The notes below the pieces were generated by a model. The model made no database searches. It saw nothing but the letters and a program-made list of their open reading frames with translations, and was not told where the DNA came from. A stretch of 16,328 nucleotides of DNA from an uncultured Ruminococcus sp. (lineage in GTDB: Bacteria > Bacillota > Clostridia > Oscillospirales > Acutalibacteraceae): positions 1-16,328 of the forward strand of contig CAJUGO010000026.1 in assembly GCA_910585865.1 (NCBI GenBank), read 5' to 3'. The position numbers were made by a program, and so were the translations under genes. This document shows positions 1 through 6,560 of this stretch, piece by piece. Positions within the stretch are counted from its first letter, which is position 1. Each line of letters begins with the position of its first letter.

Positions 1-58
1 GGAAGCCCCGAAAAATCAGGGTTTCCCGCCGTTTCTGTATTTATTATACCATAAATAC
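1..58. other. two hairpins at the left edge
   Basis: Two short inverted repeats are visible. The first is GGAAGCCC (1-8) facing GGGTTTCC (19-26), which pairs fully if one G-U is allowed. The second is GTATTTAT (37-44) facing ATAAATAC (51-58), a perfect 8-bp stem with a six-base loop. Neither is followed by a long T run. They lie beyond the end of the leftward RmuC gene and probably belong to the intergenic end of a gene outside the window. Function unknown. Confidence 0.4.
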
Positions 59-61
59 GGC

Positions 62-89
62 AAAAAGCCCAGCAATTGCTGGACTTTTT
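62..89 (-). terminator. bidirectional-looking terminator after rmuC
   Basis: AAAAAG (62-67) and CTTTTT (84-89) flank a perfect palindrome, CCAGCAATTGCTGG (69-82), with one mismatch between the two stem parts. The stem ends in a T run when read on either strand, so it can terminate leftward transcription from rmuC and possibly rightward transcription from outside the window. Confidence 0.6.
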
Positions 90-101
90 CGACAAGCTGA
101 C

Positions 102-136
102 AGCATTCTCTCTTATTTAAGAGAGAATGCTTTTTA
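102..136 (+). terminator. hairpin followed by T run, rightward reading
   Basis: AGCATTCTCTCTTA (102-115) pairs perfectly with TAAGAGAGAATGCT (118-131), a 14-bp stem with a two-base central spacer, followed by TTTTTA on the plus strand. On the minus strand the bases after the stem are GTCAGC, without a T run. It therefore best fits a terminator for a rightward gene whose end lies left of the window, although it also sits just past the end of rmuC. Confidence 0.55.
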
Positions 137-152
137 TGTTTTATACAAGGAA

Positions 153-1415
153 TTAACCTTCTAAAAATAAATTATCATTCTTGTTAAATGAAGACGGCGA
201 TTGAATATTTTTAAGCTTTCTCTGAATCTGACGTGTGCGCACTCCGACAAGCTTATCAAGCTCCTTATTAGCCTGGTCAAGTCTCTGCTGTGTTGCAACA
301 AGCACATCATTAAATTTATCAAATTCCTCCTTAACACCGCCGAGCACCTCCCAAACCTCTGCGCTTCGCTTTTGAACGGCAAGTGTTTTAAAGCCCATTT
401 GCAATGAATTTAACAGAGCCGCCATTGTGCTTGGTCCGGCAATATTTACTTTGTATTCTCTTTGAAGAATTTCAACCAGCCCGCGGTTTACAACCTCGCT
501 GTATAACCCCTCAAACGGCAAAAACATTATAGCAAATTCTGTTGTATTCGGAGGGTCAATGTACTTGTCACGAATATCTTTTGCTTCATTTTTAATCGTT
601 GTAATAAGCTGTTTAGCGGCAATGTCAATTTTAGCTTTATCCCCTTCTTCAATGGCATCCCTTAGAGAAGCATATGTATCACCCGGAAATTTCGAGTCTA
701 TCGGCAGATAGATAAAGCCTTCATCGTCAGCAGGAAGTTTAACTGCAAATTCAACAACATTTTTTGAACCTTTTTTCGTAGCAATATTTTCCTCGTACTG
801 TTCATGTGAAAGTATTTCAGACAATATAGAGCCAAGCTGAATTTCACCAAGAATTCCCCTTGTCTTGACATTGGACAGCACTTTTTTTAAATCTCCTACT
901 CCTACGGCAAGTGTCTGCATCTCACCCAGACCTTTGTATACCTGTTCCAGTCTTTCATTTACCAGTGAAAAGGATTTGTTCATCTTTTCTTCAAGAGTTT
1001 TTTGTAATTTTTCATCAACAGTTTTACGCATCTCTTCAATTTGACGGGTGTTTTCATCGCGGATATATACAAGTTGTTTTTCAACTGACTGACGAATATT
1101 CTCAAGTTTCTGCTCATTTTCGAGTGAAAAAGTTTTAAGCCGCTGCTCAATCTGGATCATTTTATCGGTTTGCAGCTGAGAAGCGCTTCTATTGCTTTCT
1201 GCAATCAGTTCTCCCATGTTTTTTATACTTGACTGAAGCTGCGCAGACATTTCCTGACGCAATGAACTGTTGCTGCGTTCAAGCTCTCTGCTTATAATGC
1301 TTACAGTTTCACTTGTGTTATTCTTTTTCAGAACTATAACAAGCACGGCAACAGCTATTGCAAGTGTTGCCGCACATATGATTAAATTAATTATATCTGA
1401 TATTGAAAGCTGCAT
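153..1415 (-). CDS. rmuC: RmuC-family DNA recombination protein
   Basis: The 420-residue protein has an N-terminal membrane anchor (about residues 9-29), a long charged coiled coil (about 35-160) and a C-terminal RmuC domain (about 165-390), with landmarks such as RGILGEIQLGSIL, LPIDSKFPGDTY and IMFLPFEGLYSEV. RmuC proteins carry a nuclease-like fold and limit rearrangements at inverted repeats in E. coli; the biochemical activity is poorly known, so this is a family call. The length is normal. The start is ATG with GGAG nine bases upstream. A promoter with TTGACA, 17 bp and TATCAT lies just upstream, so the gene has its own start of transcription although an S1-domain gene precedes it on the same strand by 92 bp. 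Confidence 0.9.
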   Translation of the reverse strand: MQLSISDIINLIICAATLAIAVAVLVIVLKKNNTSETVSIISRELERSNSSLRQEMSAQLQSSIKNMGELIAESNRSASQLQTDKMIQIEQRLKTFSLENEQKLENIRQSVEKQLVYIRDENTRQIEEMRKTVDEKLQKTLEEKMNKSFSLVNERLEQVYKGLGEMQTLAVGVGDLKKVLSNVKTRGILGEIQLGSILSEILSHEQYEENIATKKGSKNVVEFAVKLPADDEGFIYLPIDSKFPGDTYASLRDAIEEGDKAKIDIAAKQLITTIKNEAKDIRDKYIDPPNTTEFAIMFLPFEGLYSEVVNRGLVEILQREYKVNIAGPSTMAALLNSLQMGFKTLAVQKRSAEVWEVLGGVKEEFDKFNDVLVATQQRLDQANKELDKLVGVRTRQIQRKLKNIQSPSSFNKNDNLFLEG

Positions 1416-1450
1416 CTTTTATCACTCCGCAATTGTTTTTTATAACATAT

Positions 1451-1479
1451 ATGATAACATTGCGAAGATTCTATGTCAA
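1451..1479 (-). promoter_or_regulatory. sigma-A type promoter of rmuC
   Basis: Read on the minus strand, TTGACA (1479-1474) is separated by 17 bp from TATCAT (1456-1451), which differs from the consensus -10 at one base. The ATG of rmuC lies 36 bases downstream. This is one of the best promoter matches in the window. Confidence 0.65.
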
Positions 1480-1507
1480 CTGACACAAATATACAAACAA
1501 ATAATTA

Positions 1508-2434
1508 TTACTCATTAAAAACAGTTTCAACTCTTTTTGGACAGTTTTCGGGTGAATATAGAAAACTGTCAATATGTTGACTGTTACAGTAATATTTTGG
1601 TTTTTGAGGGTTGTATTTGTAGTCAAAAGTATCTATAATGATTAACTTGATTTTCATTTTATCCGGAATAATACTTTTTATGTATACGCTTGCCTGTTGT
1701 CCTGCACGCACGCCCTCGCGGCTTTCTGCCAGTCCTGCAAGGTTTGGCGCAAGTTCAACAAAAGCACCGTAGTTTTCTACACTGCGCACTATTCCTGCAA
1801 CAGTTTCACCTGCACAAAAATCTTTTGCATTTTGTTCCCATGTACCCAGCAATTCTTTGTGACTCAGGCTTATTCTTCCGTTTTCTATTGATTTTATTAC
1901 GGCCTTAATATCCATCCCGCTGCTAAAACGCTCTCTTGGATGTTCAATTCGTGAGACAGAAATAGTATCAATAGGCATAAGTGCAATTATGCCGCAGCCT
2001 ATGTCGGCAAATGCTCCGAAATTCTCAAGATGCGTTATTCTGGCGTTTACAACATCTCCGCATCTAAGCTTTGAAATATAGTGTTCAAAACATTTTTTCT
2101 GCGCTTTTTCTCTTGATAATACAGCATACTGTTCTCCGTTTTCGTCAATGCGGATATCAGTTATAATAAAGCAAACAGGTCTGTTCACCCGCGATATTAC
2201 AGCAATATCACGAACAGAACCGTCACGAATCCCGATTGCACCCTCTTCCCGCGGTATTATTCCTTTCATTGTACCGAGATCTACAATAAGATTGTGCTGG
2301 GAATCACATACACATGCCCTTGCTTCAAGTATGGTCTCTTCTTTCTTTGCTTCATTTAACAGCTGTACAGAACGCAGTATATTTATATTTTCCTGAGTTG
2401 AAATAAGTTTTCCTTCGGGTAAATATTCTGACAT
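1508..2434 (-). CDS. S1 RNA-binding domain protein (RpsA-like)
   Basis: The 308-residue protein has two recognisable S1/OB-fold domains. The first spans about 124-194 (GDVVNARITHLENFGAFADI, ending in RISLSHKELLGTW) and the second about 207-267 (GETVAGIVRSVENYGAFVEL). Residues 30-112 have a similar beta-rich layout and may be a degenerate third OB domain. Proteins of this kind resemble ribosomal protein S1 and bind single-stranded RNA, often acting in translation or RNA turnover; the exact role here is not known. The open frame extends 36 codons upstream, but the ATG at 2434 is chosen because GGAGG lies eight bases before it and the extension is rich in F, I, Y and K without domain character. 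The gene is divergent from the prolyl isomerase gene. I see no convincing promoter for it. Confidence 0.85.
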   Translation of the reverse strand: MSEYLPEGKLISTQENINILRSVQLLNEAKKEETILEARACVCDSQHNLIVDLGTMKGIIPREEGAIGIRDGSVRDIAVISRVNRPVCFIITDIRIDENGEQYAVLSREKAQKKCFEHYISKLRCGDVVNARITHLENFGAFADIGCGIIALMPIDTISVSRIEHPRERFSSGMDIKAVIKSIENGRISLSHKELLGTWEQNAKDFCAGETVAGIVRSVENYGAFVELAPNLAGLAESREGVRAGQQASVYIKSIIPDKMKIKLIIIDTFDYKYNPQKPKYYCNSQHIDSFLYSPENCPKRVETVFNE

Positions 2435-2555
2435 TTTAAAGCCTCCGTTATATTTGGTTACAAATAAGCATATGTAAATAATCAAAAACTTATAACTGTT
2501 TATACTAAATTTATCCTTACCAAAAATCGGCAAATCCTTCAAAAAAGCCCAAAAC

Positions 2556-2584
2556 TTGCAATTTTATGCCTTTTATGTTATTAT
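2556..2584 (+). promoter_or_regulatory. promoter of the isomerase/phosphatase unit
   Basis: TTGCAA (2556-2561), a 17-bp spacer and TATTAT (2579-2584) form a good sigma-A promoter about 45 bases before the chosen ATG. The TTG that could be taken as an upstream start codon is the -35 box itself, which supports the shorter reading of the gene. Confidence 0.6.
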
Positions 2585-2627
2585 ATATATGTGTGTTTTA
2601 GAATTAAATCCGAAAGGAAAAAAATCT

Positions 2628-3626
2628 ATGAATACTTACAATTTAAGAAAGGCATTATGCGCTGTTTCAGGTATTGTACTTATTACCGCGTCCTTGTTTT
2701 CTTTTTCAGGTTGCCAAAATAGCAACGACACTCCAAATGCAACCCCTGATCAGGCTTCTGCAACTTCTGGCACAGCAAGCACCGATGACGAAGTCAACGC
2801 TTTAAGCTATCTGGACAGTATTGGAATTAATGCTGCTGAACTGGGAATTGAACCTGACATTATCCGTGATGACAACCGTATAGGATTTCAGCTAGATAAT
2901 CCGAAAGACGGCGAAACAATTGCAGTTATGCATACATCACTCGGTGATATTACTATTCGATTCTTCCCAAATCAGGCTCCAAAGACTGTAACTAACTTTA
3001 TTAATCTTGCCAAAGACGGAAAATACAATAATACACTTTTCAGCAAGGTTACCAAGGATTTTATGATTAACGGCGGCTACTGCGGTACAAGCTCATACGG
3101 TTCGGCATTTGAAGATGAATTCTGTGACAAACTGTTTAATATAAGAGGCGCTGTAGCGATGTCAAATACCGGATATGACAGTAACGAAAGCGCATTTTTC
3201 ATTAATCAAAAAAGCTCCGATGCATACAAAGCCGAAGGTGGCTGGCAGCATCTTGCTGACCAGTGGGAAACTATTAAAACCCAGTTTTTAAACTACAAAA
3301 ATACAAACCTTTTATCTGCCTTTATCGAGAAAAACGGCACCAACTGCTACAACACTGATATTGTTCCCACTGAGGTTAAACAGCTTTACGACAAAAACGG
3401 CGGAAATGCTTACCTTGACGGTGCATATAATGCAGTTGACAGAGGATACACTGTATTTGCTCAGGTAATTGACGGAATGGATGTTGTCGACAAAATAGCC
3501 GATGCTGATGTTGATGACGATGATATACCTAAAGAAAATATTGTAATTGAATCTGTTGAAATTACATCATATTCCGGTGCAGTCAATACACCCACAGCAG
3601 AAACTGCTTTGACTGCCGGCGAATAA
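2628..3626 (+). CDS. cyclophilin-type peptidyl-prolyl isomerase lipoprotein
   Basis: The 332-residue protein begins with a lipoprotein signal peptide: basic start, hydrophobic stretch at about 10-25 and lipobox FSGC with Cys29. A Ser/Thr/Ala-rich linker follows, so it should sit on the outer face of the membrane and assist folding of exported proteins. The cyclophilin domain starts near residue 95 (AVMHTSLGDITIRFFPNQAP) and ends near 312. It is interrupted between FFIN (190-193) and YTVFAQVIDGMDVVD (274-288) by about 75 extra residues. At catalytic positions Lys140 stands where most cyclophilins have Arg, Asn148 replaces Gln and Tyr274 replaces His, so activity may be weak. The ATG at 2628 is chosen for the preceding GAAAGGAAA and the promoter further upstream. 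A HAD phosphatase gene follows after 16 bp. Confidence 0.9.
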   Translation: MNTYNLRKALCAVSGIVLITASLFSFSGCQNSNDTPNATPDQASATSGTASTDDEVNALSYLDSIGINAAELGIEPDIIRDDNRIGFQLDNPKDGETIAVMHTSLGDITIRFFPNQAPKTVTNFINLAKDGKYNNTLFSKVTKDFMINGGYCGTSSYGSAFEDEFCDKLFNIRGAVAMSNTGYDSNESAFFINQKSSDAYKAEGGWQHLADQWETIKTQFLNYKNTNLLSAFIEKNGTNCYNTDIVPTEVKQLYDKNGGNAYLDGAYNAVDRGYTVFAQVIDGMDVVDKIADADVDDDDIPKENIVIESVEITSYSGAVNTPTAETALTAGE

Positions 3627-3642
3627 TTAAGGAGTAGTTTTA

Positions 3643-4488
3643 ATGAACGACCTGCCTATTGTTGCCATAATGTATGATTTTGACCGTACCCTTTGCACTA
3701 AGGATATGCAGGATTACAGTTTTATTCCAAGCTTAGGCATGACGGAAAATGAATTTTGGCAGTTTGCAAATTCGTTGGGGCAAAACGAACACATGGATTC
3801 AATACTTGCATATATGTATGCAATGGTTAAAATTTCAAAAGATAAAAATATACCTTTGCTCCGCAAGAATCTTGTTGACATGGGAAAAAATGTTGAGCTT
3901 TTTAACGGAGTTAAAGACTGGTTCGGCCGCATTAATGCATTTGGGAAAAAATACGGTATGCAGGTTGAGCATTATGTAATTTCTTCGGGAATGAAAGAAA
4001 TCATTGAGGGCACTTCAATAAGTGGTTGCTTTAAAAGCATTTTTGCCTGCGAATTTCTGTATGATGAATACGGAAACGGCGTTTGGCCTAAAACAGATGT
4101 TAACTATACAAACAAAACTCAGTTTGTTTACAGAATTAACAAAGGTGTTCTTGATATTGCAAATGATAATGATCTGAATCGCTCAATGCCTGATGACAGT
4201 AAAAGAGTGCCGTTCTGTAATATGATTTATATTGGTGACGGATTGTCTGACGTGCCGTGCATGAAAATGATGAAAGCATATGGCGGCTACTCCATTGCGG
4301 TTTATCAGAATAAAGACAGCAAAGTTGAAGAACTCTTAAAAAAGGACAGAGTAGATTTTATTTATCCTGCTGATTACAGTGAAAATACAGGACTTGACAC
4401 TACTGTTAAAAACATAATTAAAAAGATGGCGGTAAGCGGTATTCTTTATGATGAAAACCACCGTCAGAAAAAATTGATTAAGAATTAA
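3643..4488 (+). CDS. HAD-superfamily phosphatase
   Basis: The 281-residue cytoplasmic protein shows the HAD phosphatase motifs. Motif I is DFDRT, with nucleophile Asp12 and acid/base Asp14. Motif II is ISSG (113-116), motif III is a Lys near 158, and motif IV is GDGLSD (198-203) with Asp199 and Asp203. The helical cap between motifs I and II and the overall layout resemble phosphoserine phosphatase-like members, which remove phosphate from small metabolites with Mg2+. The true substrate cannot be read from the sequence. It starts 16 bp after the isomerase gene with AAGGAG upstream, and a strong terminator follows directly, so the two genes form one transcription unit. The pairing of a surface isomerase with a cytoplasmic phosphatase has no obvious functional logic. 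Confidence 0.85.
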   Translation: MNDLPIVAIMYDFDRTLCTKDMQDYSFIPSLGMTENEFWQFANSLGQNEHMDSILAYMYAMVKISKDKNIPLLRKNLVDMGKNVELFNGVKDWFGRINAFGKKYGMQVEHYVISSGMKEIIEGTSISGCFKSIFACEFLYDEYGNGVWPKTDVNYTNKTQFVYRINKGVLDIANDNDLNRSMPDDSKRVPFCNMIYIGDGLSDVPCMKMMKAYGGYSIAVYQNKDSKVEELLKKDRVDFIYPADYSENTGLDTTVKNIIKKMAVSGILYDENHRQKKLIKN

Positions 4489-4524
4489 AATACAGCCTTT
4501 CACGAAGAAAGGCTGTATTTTTTT
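4488..4524 (+). terminator. terminator of the isomerase/phosphatase unit
   Basis: AAATACAGCCTTTC (4488-4501) pairs perfectly with GAAAGGCTGTATTT (4507-4520) around a five-base loop, and the T run continues to 4524. The stem begins at the last base of the phosphatase stop codon. Confidence 0.9.
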
Positions 4525-4604
4525 GCTATCTGATATTTAGTTTATGCAGTAAAAACAAAAGACAAAAAAACATCAAATACATACTGTATATTTTATTAAA
4601 CTTG

Positions 4605-4633
4605 TTGAAATAATTGTAAAATTGAAATATAAT
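4605..4633 (+). promoter_or_regulatory. strong promoter of the MoxR operon
   Basis: TTGAAA (4605-4610), a 17-bp spacer and a perfect TATAAT (4628-4633) lie 30 bases before the ATG of the AAA+ gene. Five of six and six of six bases match the sigma-A consensus, so this is the likely start of the three-gene operon. Confidence 0.75.
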
Positions 4634-4662
4634 AAAAACATATTAAAATTGCAGGTGAAAAC

Positions 4663-5589
4663 ATGAATGAATTTCAAAAAATAACAAAGGAAATTAAAAA
4701 AGTTGTCAACGGAAAAGACAGAGCAATTGTTATTGCACTGCTTGCAATTCTTGCTAACGGCAATATTTTAATTGAAGATATTCCAGGTGTAGGAAAAACT
4801 ACTATGGCAATTACATTTTCAAAAGCTCTGGGTCTTGAATACCGCCGAGTCCAGTTTACCCCTGACACTCTTCCGTCTGATATTACCGGCTTTGCTGTAT
4901 ATAACAAGGACAACGGAAGAATGACATTTAATAAAGGTGCAATTTTCTGCAACCTGTTTCTTGCCGACGAACTTAACCGTACCTCAAGTCGTACTCAGGC
5001 CGCTTTGCTTGAAGCTATGGAAGAACAGCAGGTTACAATTGAGGGAAAGTCATTTAAACTTGAGAGTCCGTTTTCTGTTATTGCAACACAAAATCCTGCC
5101 GGTGCTTCGGGAACACAATTGCTTCCGGATTCACAAACAGACCGTTTTATGGTTAAAATATCAATGGGATATCCTGACAAAGAATCAGAATGCAAAATGC
5201 TTTTGAACCGAAGTACATCAAATCCTCTTGATCATGTCAGCTGTGTAGTAACCAAAGATGAGCTGGTTGAAATGCAGAATAAAGTTAAACAAGTTTATGT
5301 CAGCAATGAGATGGCACAGTATGTAGTTTCTCTTGTGAGCACAACAAGAAAACACAGCCTTGTTTCAAGAGGTGCCAGTCCCAGAGCCACCCTCTCTCTT
5401 ACTGATATGGCAAAAGCCGTTGCATTTGCAGAAAACCGTGACTACATTGTTCCAAGAGATGTTCAAAATATTTTTATAAGCACTCTGAGTCACAGAATAA
5501 TTCTCAGCTCAGAAGCTGTTTCACGCAGACTTAATACCGAACAGGTGCTTAAAGATATATTAAACCGAGTTTCTGAACCGAGGATTTAA
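4663..5589 (+). CDS. MoxR-family AAA+ ATPase
   Basis: The 308-residue protein is a full-length MoxR-type AAA+ ATPase. It has Walker A as EDIPGVGKTT (38-47; the family lacks the first Gly), Walker B around LFLADE (98-103), sensor 1 in ATQNPAG (141-147, Asn144), an Arg in DSQTDRF (156-162) and a C-terminal lid with GASPRA. MoxR proteins are thought to act as chaperones that assemble or activate partner proteins. The usual partners are DUF58 and von Willebrand A domain proteins. Here the DUF58 gene starts four bases after the stop, and a transglutaminase-domain membrane protein follows; no von Willebrand A protein is present. The start is ATG with a modest GCAGGTG upstream. Confidence 0.93.
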   Translation: MNEFQKITKEIKKVVNGKDRAIVIALLAILANGNILIEDIPGVGKTTMAITFSKALGLEYRRVQFTPDTLPSDITGFAVYNKDNGRMTFNKGAIFCNLFLADELNRTSSRTQAALLEAMEEQQVTIEGKSFKLESPFSVIATQNPAGASGTQLLPDSQTDRFMVKISMGYPDKESECKMLLNRSTSNPLDHVSCVVTKDELVEMQNKVKQVYVSNEMAQYVVSLVSTTRKHSLVSRGASPRATLSLTDMAKAVAFAENRDYIVPRDVQNIFISTLSHRIILSSEAVSRRLNTEQVLKDILNRVSEPRI

Positions 5590-5592
5590 TTA

Positions 5593-6558
5593 ATGATTAA
5601 AAATATAATTGTTTACCTTTGCTTGCTTCTATCAGTCTTTATTTTTAACATATTTTATTACGCCTGGTTTTCGTGGTTTCTGCTTGTTGCTGTTCTGAGC
5701 CTTCCGCTTATATCGCTGGTTGTAAGTCTGCCCTTTATGATAACAAGCGCGACAAACGGATTTATTATTTTTGCAAAAGATAACATAATTTCTGGAGAAG
5801 ATTTTTATATAGGTATTGCCTGCAAAAAAAGAAACACAGCTTTTTGTCCTCTTATGCGAGTTAAAATAAAAGCATATAATACCTTTACAAACAAAAAAGA
5901 GAATATAAATATAACTTACGGCGGATCACTTAGAAAAGCTGTCTTTGCTAAATTTAACAAACTCGGCAAAAACTGCGGATGCATTATTCTGGATGCAAAA
6001 CATTTTAAAATTTATGATATAATGGGTATATTTTTCATTCCTGTACGGACCGACTCTCACATCAGCGTTAATATAATGCCTAAACCGCAAAAAACTTTAG
6101 TTATGCCAAATTACGAAAATATTGCGGTACTTGGATATAAACCTAAAAGCGGCGGAGGTTTTTCTGATTTCTATGAGCTGAGACAATATCAAAACGGTGA
6201 CAGTATAAAAAATATTCATTGGAAACTGTCGTCAAAACACGACGATTTGATTGTAAGAGAACCATGCCAGCCAATATACAAAAAATTCGCAATAAAACTT
6301 GAGCTTACTGATAACAGCAATGAAAACGACAGTATACTTGCTAAATTTTTATATGTGTGCGACTGCGTATTTAAAAACGGTTCTGACTGCTTTGTTTTAT
6401 GTAAAGGTTTTAACTTTGTTTCATTGCTTACAGATAATAACGATGCTCAAATGTATATAAAATCTCTATACAACGGCATTCCATACAAGGAATGTCTGCC
6501 CGACAAAAATAATTTTTTAGTATATTCAATATTCGGTGAACGTGAGGAGGTAAATTGA
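5593..6558 (+). CDS. DUF58 membrane protein
   Basis: The 321-residue protein has two N-terminal membrane segments (about 5-22 and 27-50), then a beta-rich region and the DUF58 signature around 187-222, read as GGGFSDFYELRQYQNGDSIK followed by IHWKLSSKHDDLIVRE. DUF58 proteins are the regular partners of MoxR ATPases; their biochemical role is not known. The ATG lies just after the AAA+ stop codon and is preceded by GAGG, so the genes are probably translationally coupled. The C-terminal part after residue 225 is somewhat short and Asn-rich but shows no break. The name is a family assignment from motif and context. Confidence 0.88.
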   Translation: MIKNIIVYLCLLLSVFIFNIFYYAWFSWFLLVAVLSLPLISLVVSLPFMITSATNGFIIFAKDNIISGEDFYIGIACKKRNTAFCPLMRVKIKAYNTFTNKKENINITYGGSLRKAVFAKFNKLGKNCGCIILDAKHFKIYDIMGIFFIPVRTDSHISVNIMPKPQKTLVMPNYENIAVLGYKPKSGGGFSDFYELRQYQNGDSIKNIHWKLSSKHDDLIVREPCQPIYKKFAIKLELTDNSNENDSILAKFLYVCDCVFKNGSDCFVLCKGFNFVSLLTDNNDAQMYIKSLYNGIPYKECLPDKNNFLVYSIFGEREEVN

Positions 6559-6560
6559 GT

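Noticed and set aside
911..1518. Plus-strand open frames antisense to rmuC
   Set aside because: They have no ribosome binding sites or family features, and rmuC is intact on the other strand.
2435..2542. 36-codon upstream extension of the S1-domain protein
   Set aside because: The ATG at 2434 has an excellent GGAGG, and the extension has no domain character.
2556..2627. TTG start 24 codons upstream for the cyclophilin lipoprotein
   Set aside because: The TTG is the -35 box of a good promoter, and the shorter form has a normal lipoprotein signal peptide and ribosome binding site.
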